Assembly (NCBI GenBank): GCA_943704495.1 | Contig: CALSCR010000925.1 | Location: forward strand, 1 to 38,911 | From: Pigoraptor chileana | Taxonomy: Eukaryota; Opisthokonta; Filasterea | Direction of reading: 5' to 3' | Length of the DNA stretch: 38,911 bases | Shown here: in pieces, positions 8,972 through 21,600 of the stretch | Numbering within the stretch: position 1 is the first letter of the stretch | Layout of the letters: every line of letters begins with the position of its first letter | Program-made: the position numbers and the translations under genes | The notes under the pieces: model-generated | What the model was told of the DNA's origin: nothing | What the model saw: the letters and a program-made list of their open reading frames with translations, nothing else | The model's database searches: none

Positions 8972-11262
8972 ATGGGGTACAGTGATGATGACGATGATGA
9001 TGCTCCCATGATGGTCGACAAGAGGAAGGTGAGCGCTCGTAATTATTCTTCCAGATAGATTACGGCCCTCGTTGTTGGCGGATATTTGCGCACGTTTAGA
9101 TACGGCCTGTACACTGTGCGCCGCTTGTCACCGTACGGGTTGGTGGGGTTTGTAATCTTGCGTGTCGTTTTTTCGTGTTGCGGCAGACCAAGGTCGTTAC
9201 GAACCAGCCTTTCGACGAAGCGCTCGATGTGAGTGAGGGCGACGACATAATGAGCTCTGCATCCAGTCCCATGCAGAAACACGAGGCACCCCGCGGCGGA
9301 CACGCACGAGGTGGGCACACAATCATGGAAGAGCATGCCAGCCACAGCAAGTCTCTTATGTGGTCCTAAGATGAACTCGTCATCTCTGCGCACCAACTTG
9401 CAGGCCTTTTGAAAACGTTGCAAACATTTCTTGCATTGGTAATCAACGCTCGCTGAATAATAATGTGTCCTTGTATTATTATTATTATTTGGTTATTTTG
9501 CGCAGGCCGAAACGTGCGCGGAGATACGCCCCCGGAGCCACTGTCAGACAACGAGGATGACGACGAATACGGTGAAGAAGAAGAAGAAGAAGAAGACGAA
9601 GACATGCCCAAGGTAGGGGTGACTCGTGGTGTAGTTTTGGAAGGAAAAAAGAGGAAGAGAAAGTCTCTGGCAAACGCAAACTTTCTTTCCTCTATTTATG
9701 ATTAGAGGTCATGGGACTTTGGGCACTTATTTTTTGTACTTATGTTCGATGTGGTTGCGTATGCTTATTGTTAGCAGGTGCCGTCGCGTCCCAAGCCGGC
9801 CGACGCCCGCGCTCCCCAGGGCCTTGGTAGTCTTGGCGGTGGTGGCCAGCCACGTGGTCTTGGTGGGCAGCCCCGTGGCCATGCTGGAATGTATGCGGGA
9901 GATGGCGATGACGAAGAGGATGAAGAGCACTCGCAGCGGTCGCACGCAACGGATGAGGAAGGACACGGCGAAGATGACGATGGCGAGGGTGAAGAGGGTG
10001 AATCCAAGAGCCAGCCTGTGGAGAGGTGTGTGTGCGCGCCGTTTATTACTGGTCACTCCTTTGGTTGTTTGAATTTTTGGTGTCTGAGGGCACTGCCATT
10101 GGGGTGTTGTGTTAGTTAGTTAGTATAGACAGAGGGAATCGATTCATGCTGGGTGTCTGGGTGCCCCGAGTGTGATGTGTCGCTGACGTCGGCAAATAAA
10201 CGTCAGCTCTCTTCGTTATAATACAGAAGCGACATTCCTACATTATGTTCACTCACACTTGTACACCCACACCCACACACTCACACTCTTACACATTTGC
10301 ACTCACGCGCACAAATGCACAGGGGCTACGATCCGGAAGAGTACAAGCATCTCCCAGTGAGCTCTGAAATCAAGGAGCTTTTCCAGTACATTACGCGATA
10401 CATGCCAATTACGCTGGATCTCGATCACCGGCTGCGACCATTCATTCCCGACTACATACCCGCCGTGGGTGACATTGATGCCTTTGTGAAGGTCCAACGC
10501 CCCGACGATAAGCCATCATCGCTCGGCCTCACCGTTGTCGACGAGCCGTGCGCCGCGCAGTCCGACCCCACAGTGCTTGATCTGCAGCTGCGCACCCTCT
10601 TGAAGCAGGCAAGCGCACAGCCAATGTCGGTGCGCTCACTCGAGCACGCCGAGAAGAATCCCAAGCAAATTGACGGGTGGATCAAGTCCATCGCAGAGTT
10701 GCACAGGCAGAAACCCGCCGCCACAGTCAACTACTCTAAGAGAATGCCGGATGTTGATCAGCTGATGCAGGAATGGCCGCCCGAGTTTGAAGACATGCTC
10801 AAATCGGTGGGTGTGTCGCTGCTTGTCGGTAGTTCGTCAATGTGAAAGGACAGCGCGAATCTTGTCCGTTTTGTGTCACTTTGATTGGTACAGTGCGCGT
10901 GTCATGTTGCGCTCTGTCTCCGTGTTCATCGTCTGCTTCCATTATACCTTCACTCAAGGTTAACGCCTTTTTTTTGTGACTTTTTTTGTGTGTCTTTGTT
11001 GGTCGTCTCCGCTGTGCAGCTGTCACTTCCCACGGCGGACCTGAACGTCGATATTAAGCAATATGTTGAGCTCGTGTGCTCCATCCTCGACATCCCCGTC
11101 TACAAGAGTAAGATTGAGTCCCTCCACCTTCTTTTCTCGGTGTTTTCGGAGTTCAAAAACTCACAACACTTCAAGCAAAGAGAGGCGGCCGAGGACGAAG
11201 TGAGAGGTGGCAGCAACAACGACCGCATTGTCCGCAGTGTTTCTCCCACTCCCTCATCCTAA
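8972..11262 (+). CDS. IFT46: Intraflagellar transport protein 46 (IFT46)
   Basis: Six exons: 8972-9028, 9187-9310, 9506-9612, 9778-10025, 10323-10806 and 11020-11262, giving 420 residues. IFT46 is an IFT-B subunit moving along ciliary microtubules. It binds IFT52 through its C-terminal domain, and in Chlamydomonas its N-terminal region supports outer dynein arm import with ODA16. Exon 2 encodes TKVVTNQPFDEALDVSEGDD, which matches the VVxNQPxDE box of the Chlamydomonas protein. The middle is acidic (poly-Glu near 9572-9602) and Gly/Arg-rich. From residue 180 comes the conserved core: EYKHLPVSSEIKELFQYI, PFIPDYIPAVGDIDAFVK, QSDPTVLDLQLR, KRMPDVDQLMQEWPPEFE, SLPTADLNVDI and ESLHLLF. Splicing inside the last exon near GACGAA-GTGAGA (about 11200) is conceivable and would change the last 20 or so residues. 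A second IFT46-like gene lies 5.8 kb away. Confidence 0.93.
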
Positions 11263-12388
11263 CGGGGTTTGCGTGCGCCTACAGATGCGCTCTAACTTCT
11301 TTGCCCGCGTGTCCAGCGTCTCACTCTGCAATATTTGCGTCGCCTTTTCCTCACCCTGTTTTCTTAATCTGCAACACGATCACTCTGCTCGCGCTCCCAT
11401 TGTTTCGCCAATATATCCCCGTTTCGGTGTGTTTGAAAGGGGTAGTCATAAAAATGGATCATTTTACTCTATGTGGAAGGGGGCATGATGCCCGGCGAAA
11501 GAGATGCCTTTCTGTTGAAAGCGGAGATTTCTGGTTGGGCAGGGAATAATACGACTACACGAGCACTGTCGCTGGATGTGTCGACCATACACTGGGCGTC
11601 CCCAGGCTTTGATTCACTCGGTTCTGCGCACCTATTAGTAGCATGTTGTTGCCTGCAGACAGACTGTTTCTTGGTTGCGCAATAACAGCCTCTCGAAGCA
11701 GAGTGAAGTGCGCCACTTCATGTGCGCGTAAACACTCTCACAAACACTCTCACTGAATTGACCGTATTTTTGTAGTTTACAAAGTGGGGGTTGGGGCAGG
11801 GTTGGAAGGGACGTCATGATGCTAGTGACGATTGCAGTTGGACTATGAAATGACATCACCTCAAAAAGAATATTTATTAATATTTATTTGATTGTCGAAA
11901 TATATTTATTTTTGGATTTTCACATATATGTATTTTGTATTATTAAGTGAGCATAATTATCCGAAATCAACACCATTATTAAATTGTATTTTTTCGCGCA
12001 CTGTGAAATTGCGGGGGACGGGGCCCAAATACAAACAAACCAAAACAACCTTCTCTGTATCTCTCTGTCTCTCTCTTCTGTCTCTGTCTCTGTCTCCTTT
12101 GACTCTTTGCATCCGACATCCATCTTTCATCCATCCTTGCATCCATTCTTGCATCTGTCTGCATCCTTGTGTGCAAACCCATCGTCTCTACACTCTATAT
12201 TGTAGGGTGCATATGCAACCATCCTCTGCGCTCCCCTCGGCCCGTCGCATAACACATCCATCTCTACATCGGCATCCTTTTGTGGTTCCGATTTGGACTT
12301 CATAGGCAATAGCCATCTTGTGAAGCGAGAGAGTGCGCATCAATTTTTAGATTTGTGAACCCATCGTTTGGGTGATATTACTGCGAAA
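11263..12388. other. Intergenic region, IFT46 to Arp2
   Basis: No gene is seen. It holds an AT-rich stretch (about 11870-11995, many ATTTATT motifs), a TCTCTG/TCTG microsatellite (about 12056-12100) and a CATCC-type repeat (about 12113-12170). The latter two lie within 350 bp of the Arp2 start codon. The 3' end of IFT46 and the promoter of Arp2 must lie here, but no signal could be pinned down. Confidence 0.6.
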
Positions 12389-14796
12389 ATGACTGACGCC
12401 AAGGGCAACAAGATCATCGTGCTCGACAACGGCACCGGGGTGCGTAAAGCGGTGTCCTTTAGTTCGAAATTGTCGATGCGGCTGCGTTGATGCGGATTAG
12501 ATGCAAGAGCGTGTTAGTTTGGCTAGTGTTGGGCTTGGTCTTGTTGTTCTATTTTGAATTGGACTTGTTGGAATGATGTGTTGGCGAAGCGGGGAATGTT
12601 TCGTAGGCATCAGATGCGCACATTGGCACACACCGTTGATGCGTCAATGTCTTACAGTATCGCTCTCTCAACAAACTCGAACTGCAGTTCGTCAAGGTCG
12701 GTTATGCCGGCTCGAACTTTCCCGCCCACATTTTCCCTTCGATGGTCGGACGCCCCATTCTCCGCACGGACGCTAATCCCGGAGATGTGGTCATCAAGGT
12801 TGGTATTGCGACTGCCGAAATGGATTGTTCTTAAAACAACCGGTGGTCAGTAGAGGACATGTGTGTCCACGATTTGATCAACCCCAAAGTGCTAAAATGT
12901 CTTACTGGTAATCTTATGTTTGTGTAATAGGACATCATGGTTGGTGACGAAGCTGCTGCCGTGCGGTCGATGCTCGAGATCAACTATCCTATGGACAACG
13001 GCATTGTGCGCAGCTGGGAGGACATGCAGCTCGTGTGGGATTACACGTTTTCTGAGAAGCTGAAGGTCGACACGCGCAATACGAAGGTGATGCTCACCGA
13101 GCCCCCGATGAACCCCAGGAAGAACCGCGAAAAGATGATTGAGGTCATGTTTGAAAAGTACAACGTTGCCGGATGCTACATTGCCATCCAGGCCGTGCTC
13201 ACTCTTTACGCCCAGGGTGAGTAGTCCTTTGTCTAGTTCCCATTGGGAAAATTCTCTTTATTTGTTTTGAGTGGGCTCTTCTTATCGAAGCCAAAACAAT
13301 GATGAGTTTGGTTAGGTGGCACTGTATGAAATGTGGTGGCCGTGTGCCCTTTAGGCTATATGCCGCTGTGTGCGCATCTGGTTGCCGCGAAATTGGAACG
13401 GCTGTTTTTGATGTTTGTGTGTTGCACGCCATTGAGTCCACAATTCGAATTTGGCAGCGTTCTTAGCCTTTGTATATGTGTTCACATTGCTATACTTCAG
13501 TTCTATATTTGGTTGTATTATGACCGAACGCTCACATGTCCCAACGCATCCAACGTGCACAAACACACACACACACACACACAACGCAGGTCTTCTCACT
13601 GGAGTTGTCGTCGACTCTGGTGACGGTGTCACTCACATTGTGCCCGTCTACGAGGGCTTTGCGCTTCCGCATCTCACCCGCCGTCTCGACATTGCCGGTC
13701 GCGACATTACGCGGTACCTCATCAAGCTGCTGCTCATGCGCGGATATGCCTTTAACCACTCTGCCGACTTTGAGACGGTGCGCCAGATCAAGGAGGAGCT
13801 CTGCTACGTTGGGTGCGTGGGGATTTCGTTGTTGTTGTTGTTGTTGGCACGTGGATGTATTGCGTGTGTGGGTGTGTTTTAGTCCCTCTTAATAACGTGC
13901 TGTTTTGGTTGGATTCTGTATGCAGTTATGACATTGACCAGGAGCAGAGGCTCGCCCGCGAGACGACGGTCCTTGTCGAGGAGTACACGGTGAGTGCGTG
14001 TGTGTGTGTTGTTGTCTTGCAATTATATCCGATGTCGTTGTCGTTGTTGGACTGCGTGCCTCTTCGTGTGCAACACCGTTTTCTTATCATTTCCCAATTA
14101 CTGCATCTCTCCGTTCCCTCTTCCCGATTCTCTCTTTCTCTCTCGCCTGATGCACTTTGACTACTTTAGCTCCCCGACGGACGCTCGATCAAGGTTGGAC
14201 AGGAGCGGTTTGAGGCACCAGAGGCTCTGTTCCAGCCCCATCTCATCAACGTCGAGTCCCCCGGTGTTGCTGAGATGCTCTTCAACACGATCCAGGCTGC
14301 CGACATTGACACGCGCTCTGAGTTTTACAAGCACATTGTGCTCTCTGGAGGCACCACGATGTACCCCGGAATGCCATCGCGTCTTGAGCGTGAGATGAAG
14401 CAGCTCTACCTTGAGCGTGTCCTCAAGGGAGACACGTCGAAGCTTTCGGTGCGTTTGCGCAGAATCATGCTGCTTTCTAATTTTTGTCCTTTGTTTGTGT
14501 TTGTGTTTTCTGTTTTTTGTTGCTTCTGTGCTTTCTGTAACTGCTGCAAATGCCAGAAATGGCATTCAGACCCCACTCACTCGTTTTCTTTTTGTGTGTC
14601 ATTGCCATGCTGATATTGTCTTTTGCAGAAATTCAAGATCCGCATTGAGGATCCCCCCCGCCGCAAGCACATGGTCTTCCTCGGAGGCGCCGTGCTCGCG
14701 GACATTATGAAGGACAAGGACAACTTCTGGATCACCCGGGAGGAGTACCAGGAGAAGGGCCTCAAGTGCCTCGACAAGCTCGGCGTCCAGGCATAA
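12389..14796 (+). CDS. ARP2: Actin-related protein 2 (Arp2)
   Basis: Seven exons: 12389-12439, 12688-12798, 12931-13216, 13590-13812, 13926-13989, 14170-14448 and 14629-14796, giving 393 residues (human Arp2 has 394). Arp2 is one of the two actin-like subunits of the Arp2/3 complex, which nucleates branched actin filaments at the cell cortex. The actin-fold nucleotide loops are intact: [19 protein letters not shown] at the N-terminus, [10 protein letters not shown] (phosphate 2), and [15 protein letters not shown] near the C-terminus. Arp2-specific stretches include [35 protein letters not shown] and [19 protein letters not shown]. The match is close along the whole length, so orthology is firm. 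It is convergent with the dynein gene, 844 bp downstream. Confidence 0.98.
13564..13583. repeat. (CA)n microsatellite at an acceptor
   Basis: A CA run ends only a few bases before the CGCAG acceptor of Arp2 intron 3, where a pyrimidine tract would normally be. Confidence 0.9.
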
Positions 14797-15640
14797 AGGA
14801 GGCGTCGCGTTTGTCGTTGTTTCTTATCTTGTTTTTGCTCGCTCTTCCTTCCCCGTCTCCCGTGAAAGTTGATTTTTGTGAGGGATGATGATGGGAAAGG
14901 AAAGAGAGGAAAATTGTTCAGACCGCCCATTGTATGTAAATTCGTGCGTGCCTAAGCGCCCTGGCGTGGCCCGTTTGTGGTGTTGGATGCCTCACTGCCG
15001 CCGTTGCATGCACAGTCGCAGTCCTTCTCTCTTTGTCGCACCATCATCCGCCGGTGTTGGCTGTGCGCCAGTGTGAAACTGGAAGAAAGGGTTTCGTTTT
15101 GTGCGGTTGTGCTTGTGTGTGCGTGCGTGCGTGCGTGATGTTTTCTCGCTGCGGACGACAAGCGCGCGGGGCGTTGATTGGCTGGATAGCATGTGCCCGC
15201 CCTGTATCATAAAACTCATATATCAATCAATCCCAATCGGAGTGTGCTTACTGTGTTGATAACTGCAATGGTCATGTGCGCACTGTGGATGCAAAATGTA
15301 GTGTGTACAAAACGTCCACACTATTGTTGCACAACGGCTACTGTTTTTGTGAATTCAGCGGAAGATCGACGTGATGAGTGTGAGGATTTAATAAGTGAAA
15401 TTGATTTGTGGCGGTCGTGCAGTGCAAATCGCAATAGACAGGGGAGACGCATGGGCACGCGCGGGGGATTAAATTGAGCGAAAAAAGACAATATCAAATT
15501 GAACTCATAAGACGAGGGTTGACACAACAATACAAACAATACAAACAAAAACAAAAACGCGCGGGAGATCGGATTGCAATGAAGTGCGCTTATTCGGCCG
15601 TGCGAATGGGCGCCATGGCGGTCAGTGGCATCTCGATGAG
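14797..15640. other. Convergent 3' intergenic region
   Basis: Arp2 (plus) and dynein (minus) end into this stretch. It contains a (GTGC)n run near 15115-15136 and an A-rich CAATACAAACAA repeat near 15530-15557. No gene or RNA is seen. Confidence 0.6.
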
Positions 15641-18600
15641 TCAGTCGACGCAGAGGAGAATGGCCGTTCCAGACAAAATCCACGTGTGCGCCGCAGATCC
15701 ATCCGTCTTGAGTGGGACGGTGAGCACTTGGTGCGCGCGACCCTGCGACACACAAATGGACACGATTGCAGAGAGACGGAGAGGGAGGGGAAAAAGTCAG
15801 TACTCGGCCAACAAAATTGCAAACATTACCTCTGTGTACATGCATTTGAATAAACACAAGAAAAGAGACAAAAAACAATTGTTATAAAACACATGAAGTT
15901 CGAGCACACTCACCCGCGTGGTATACACGGGGCAGTTGAAGACGCCGTCTGCGGGCTTCTTGGGCGCATCGGCGTCGCGCTTGACAACGGTCATGCGCAC
16001 AAACGGAAGGGGTTGCGGGCGGTCCATTGTTGTCTGCTCGCGGAGGCGGCCGTCCTCGTAGCGTGCGCCATCAAGGAACATGCCCGTGACAAAGAGGCCG
16101 TGGTTTGCAGAGACACCGCGGAGCTCCTGGGGGTTGTGCTTGTCGGTAAGCTCCACGCGGAGCTCAACCTGTGCGAGGGGAGTGAAAGCAGTGGGGGAGC
16201 ACGAGGACGTGGATCAGATGGAGATGTGCGTCTATGTTGTGCAGAAAGCATATTGTGGAGAAAGAAAATGTCCCAATCGCATTATGTGTGTGTGTGTGTG
16301 TGTGCATGTATGACGCCCACCTCTTCAAGTGCAACATTCATGGCGCGCGCCTGGTCCTGCGTGTACGCACACAAAAACGCCCCCGCATCAAACAGCTCGG
16401 CCAAAGGCAGGACACGTGGCAAGGCGTGCGATGTGACCCAAAAGTTAAGAAGTGCGTGCTTGCGCACCAGCCCGTCCATCCACGCGTGCAAGTTCACGCG
16501 CTCCCTCTCGGTCATCCCGGACGCCTCAAGCCATTCCGTCGGCGTTTGCTCTGCTGAGAGTGCGTCGAGTAGCACGCGAGCAGAGTGGTGCATCGGAACC
16601 GTCCCGACGAGACACGCATCCAGACTCTCGAGAGACGACCGCGCGACACCAAGCACGCGTATCATGCGCTCGCACTCACGATTCAAGGCCTGCACGACGG
16701 CACTGCGCTTGGGGCGACGCTGGGCCTTTTGTTGCTGCTGTTGTTGTTGTAGTTGTTGTTGAGAAGGGGGTTTGGTAGAGCCGTTGGGCGTCTGCGGCTG
16801 CGATGTCGACGACATCTTTGGCGAGAGCGGTCGCACGGCAAGACGCGGCATGAAGCTGCGGTCAACGTTGAGTGTGGATGGCACGGGAAGGCGCTCGAGC
16901 GTAGCGTCGACAAGTGAGCGTATGCGCTCGAGGGGCAGCGCGCGGTGGGACTCTGCGCCGGCGCGGGTCACGTGGGCAGCGGCAGGAACCGAGGTCAACG
17001 ACGACGATGCGACATCACCAGAGGAGACGACCGTCCCAACCGACGTCGTCGAGGCGGATGACGCAGTGTGCTGCGTGGAGGCAGTCTTTTGTACCTGGCG
17101 TCCCCATTGCCTGGCAACGGTGCCTGTCATGGGTCGGCCCGCGTCCTGTTGGCCGCCGCACGCGGTTGGGTGCGCGTGTGCATCCTGACCCTCCGCAAGC
17201 GAAATGAGGCTTGCGAGCACTCGCATCCCGAGTGCCTTGCCCGCGCGCAGACCGGCGCCCTGCGGGAGGCCCCAAAACGCAGACACGTCGTCGCCAGTGA
17301 GCGATGCTTCCACATTTGTTGCAAACTGCTTGAGCGTTGCCGAATCGCCCGATGGAACGGCGAGGTGGGGGAGAGGCTGCCAGTCCGGACGCATGATTTC
17401 CTCCCGAAGGTACAGCTCGGCGTAACCGCGGCACATGGCCCTGTCCCAGCCGTCGGTAAAGTGTCCACCATAGACAACATCGCACACGGCGCCACGCAAA
17501 TCCGACCACCTTCCATCGCTGGGCATGGAGAGCACCATGCGTCCAGCAGACAGCAGGTCCGTCTCCCCAACAAGATGATCGCGTGACATTCCCTGCCGTC
17601 CAAACCGGCGGCGCGTGCGCAAGAGTGCGTGCATGAGAGAGAGGCCAATTGCAATTCGCATCAGCCGTTGTGACGACGAAAACGCGCCTTCAAACTGCTG
17701 CGCTTCAAACACGGCGAGTGCGGTGAGAAGGGCGCCACGAAGGTTGCGCTGGGGCTCGCCAGAGACCACGACAGACAATGACGCCAGTGAGCTTGCGAGA
17801 GTGTCGGGAATGCGTGCAGGGTCTGCAGAGAGGAAGAGGCGAAACTTTCCGTTCGGCGGGACCGATATCCATGTCTGCACGCGACGCTCAAGAGACGCCA
17901 CAAAGTGCGGCGCCACGTGCACGGCGTCAACAAGCACAGACTCTCCCTTTGCGGAGCATGATTCAATGATCGCCTCGGCGTCCTCAATGCGCCCGAGTCC
18001 CAGGGAAATGCGAGTAGGCGTGCGACCTCCGTTCAGTGATGTCACAAGCGGCGCACAGTCGGCGTCACTGGGACACAAAATGACGACGGGTGTGGCAGCG
18101 TCACCGCCGCCGGGAAGCGCGGGGACGCCGGGGAGGGCGACAAAATCGGGTCCGATGCGTCGTGCGACAAGCGCGGTAAGTGATGCGACGAGGCGGTCTG
18201 GGCGAAGGCACTTGATGACGAGCGTCCGGTGGAGGGGAGTCACGTGCGGCGCGAGCGTCTCGTCAGCCTCAACGGGCGTCGGCTTTTCCTCGGGTTTTGC
18301 GCAGAGACGCCAATCGCGCCAAGCCGCCGGATTGTCCCGGATTGACTTGAGGAGGGCGCTGTGCTTCGGGACGGACGTTGCGAGAACGTACAGATCGGCC
18401 CACGCGTCGCTAGTGAGCCAGTCACAAAAGTCCTTCGGCATTGGAGGCACGACGAGCAGCGTCGGGGCCTTTGGTCCGTTGAGGAGGAGAGGAACTTCTG
18501 CGTTGTATGCAGCAGACTGTGCGGGTGTTGCTTCCTTGCCGCACACGCAAGCAAGGTGAATTGCAAAGAGGAGACGGTCGCCCTCCATCAGTCCCAGTGA

Positions 18601-21600
18601 CGCGCGGCGGAACACAGAGAGCATGGCCGCCAACAGGAGCAGCTCCACGCGCGCACACACTGCCGCACGCTCGGCTGCGTCCTTAGCATCCGCCACTGAC
18701 AGCTGCTGCCCCCCGTCCACGGCGACAGCGACCTCGCCCGTGACGGTGACGGCAGCAGGCGTCTTCTGGACGGACTTGAGGGCCTCGTCAATCGATGCAA
18801 CAGTAGCATCGAGTGAGCACGCGTACGCAGGACCGAGTGCGTTGAGCGCATCCACAGCAAAGTAAAGCGCCGCGCCCCTCTCTGCAAGCGGGCGATAGAG
18901 CTCGCGAAGCCGGACAATCGTGCGGTATTCCGTCGCAAGCGTCTCGAGCGTCTCTGTCTCTGCCTGCTTTGTGACAACGGCATTGGAAATGCTGTCCTGC
19001 CCTGCGCCGTTCTCTTCGTCTTCCTCGCGGATCGTCGCCTCCATCTCCAGCATTGCGTTTGACGTGAGATCCCGCGCACCTCCGCTCGCAAAGTTCTCGA
19101 CGATGGAAAGGCGTCCGTGCGCCGCCACTGCAGCAACGGCAGCGGCGACGCTCTGTCCCTGCCTGAGCACGTGGTGCGAGGGGGAGGCGAGGCTTGCACG
19201 TGACACAACGCCCGTCTCCCGCCCATTGGCATCTTTCTTCGCATCGTCTCCGAGTCCGTGCGCAAGGAGACGCTCCTCAGTCTCCGCCAGGCGCGCCTCG
19301 TGCTGTCCACGCTGCGACTCAATCTCGGCGAGGCGGGCGTGCAGAGGGCTGTTCTCCTGCTCGAAAATGTGGTGGATAAGCCAGCGCTCGAGAGCGACGG
19401 GCGATGTGCGGCAGTCGACGAGCGAGGTCACGGACAGCACTTCCTGGCCAAATTGCGGCCTGGCATTGCGTGTGCACAGGTACATCCGGAACCCAGGTGC
19501 GCGCTCAAGCTCAACGCCGGCCACAGTCACCGACGACGACTGCTCCGGCGCTGTCTCTGTCGACCGCGGAGGCTGCGTCTGCGTCACGAGAGAGAGAAGA
19601 AGGCGGTCGAGCGAGTTGCCCGCATTGATCACAAGCATTGGTTTGCCAAGCGTGACTGCCGTCTCGAGAATCGACGCATCAACGAGGCCGCTCGCCGCGT
19701 CGACGACAAACAGTCCGGACGACGCCTCGTGTCGACGGATCCACTCGACGCCGTGGCCGTGGGGATCAATTAGCATGGGCCACCGGCGACACGTCTGCAG
19801 AAGAGCTATGTTCTCATCCGCAAGTGCACAACCCTTGTCCGATTTACCGCGGCTGGCAGACGGGTGCGGCTTCGGTCCCGCCTCAGCCCCCACCATGCCG
19901 TCCTCGCCCTCCGTCGCAGTGACGAGTTCAACAAGGTCGCCCACCCACTGCTCCATCTGCACATCCGAGACAGCGCCGCCGCCACCCACAACACACAGCC
20001 TGCAGGGAATCCCACGCTCGACGAGGTCGGGTATCCAGCTGTCACGCACAATCCGGTGCCGCGCCGATTGCCGCAGAGGGGCAAGGTACGTCACATACGC
20101 GACGGCGGCCACGAGGTCGCCAATGAGTGTTATCTCGCGCGTGCGCAGGCTGTCCAGGCGCGCCTGCCACTTTGCACTCTCGCCCGCAAGGACCTGGAGA
20201 AAGCGCTCGGCCCCCGCGAGCTGCTCGTTCGTCTTTTCCAGCTGGCGCGACTGTTGCCGCTTCTCGCTCGACGCCTTTTCAAACGACACCGCTAGTCCCT
20301 TGATGCGGCTCTCCAGCTCCTTCACCTTCGAGTGAATCGCCGTAATCTTTGCCTTTGACAGTTCGAGCGCGTCTTTTGCCTGCGTGAGGCGCTGAAGAAC
20401 AGGTGCCGCCTTCACGTACAGTCCGCTGTATCCGACCACATTCACGATCCACTCCCTTAGCGCAAGCACTGTTGGTTTGTACGCCATTTCCTCGGCATCC
20501 ATCATGCTTCCACTGCGAATCGCATCCGACGCACGCTCAACATACGGCTGCACAGCGGCCATGTTGTGCTCGGGGATCTCTTTGCGATCAAACTTGATCA
20601 TTGCGTCGATGAACCTGTCGCCGTTTGCCAGCGCCTTCCTCGCACCCGCCCACGACAAGTCCGGCGGCGTGCCCTTGGACGTCGATGTGAGGAGGACAAA
20701 AGCAGCAAGAAGTTCGGCCACATCGTGCGGCGGCTTTTGAATCGCCCGCAGCTCAGCAAGGTGGTTGCGATCGATGCGCCCGAGTGCGCCATCCGCAGCC
20801 TTGGCGTACGTTTCCGCCGCCGACATTTCGTTTTCGTAAGCAACAGCATGTTGTGAGGCCTCCGATTCGAGCTGCACGAGTCGGTTTTCCTCCTGCACCG
20901 CCAGCGCCTTCTGCTCCTCAACGAGCGCCATGTCCTGGCCAATTTGTGCCAGAAGCTTCTCCGTTCCCTGCTTCTTCTCGAGCATTAGCGACTTTTCCTG
21001 ATCAACCTGCGCGCGCATCTGGGCGACGCCAGAGGTGATTGTGCTGATGCGGGACAGCGCTCCCTCCAGACGCGTCTGCATGGCGCGAATGCCTTGCTTG
21101 CGGCGCGAGACAGTCTGCACAAACCGCCCAATGAAGTCGAGATACGACCTGTGGTTTGCGAGCGTAAACTCATTTACAGAGAGCGGGTCGTTGTGGTCCG
21201 TTGCGTCAGAGACAGACAGGTGAATCGATGCCATGAGGTGTGCGACATTTTCCCGCGTCTCAGCCCCGCCAACATCTGCATCGCCCAGGTGGTGGTGTGC
21301 CATTGAAATGAGCGACTGCTTCGACCACGGTTGGCAGAATATCACCGTCGTCGAAGACACGAGGGCGGGATACATTTTGCACCGCTGGGCAAATCGCTCG
21401 GGACCGGGAGACATGCTGATCACAAAGCGCAGGTTGCGACGCACTTTGCCGATAAAGTAGTCCCAAGCGACATCTCGCTTGTAGAGCAGGCCCGCGTGCT
21501 TGACCTCGGCGCGAATCGCAATCAAAATGTCATTCTTCTCCTCGGCGGAAAAGAGATCCGCAATGAATCCGCTTGCCAAAAAATCGTTAATGTACACCAG

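Noticed and set aside
11160-11262. Extra intron near the 3' end of IFT46 (donor-like GAA|GTGAGA)
   Set aside because: The frame reads through to a stop without it, and no downstream segment with IFT46-like sequence was found to splice to.
15321-15878. 185-codon minus-strand open frame
   Set aside because: It overlaps the final dynein exon in a different frame. The frame ending WILSGTAILLCVD joins exon 6 in phase and matches dynein C-termini.
16733-16760. TTG-repeat as a non-coding microsatellite
   Set aside because: It is in frame on the minus strand as a poly-Gln insert inside the dynein coding exon, so it was kept as part of the protein.
18920-20335. Open frame of 471 codons on the plus strand, and similar long plus-strand frames at 17615-18559 and 21331-22605
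   Set aside because: They lie fully antisense to the AAA3-AAA6 coding exon of the dynein, are rich in Arg/Ser/Pro, and show no family motif. They are by-products of GC-rich codon use on the other strand.
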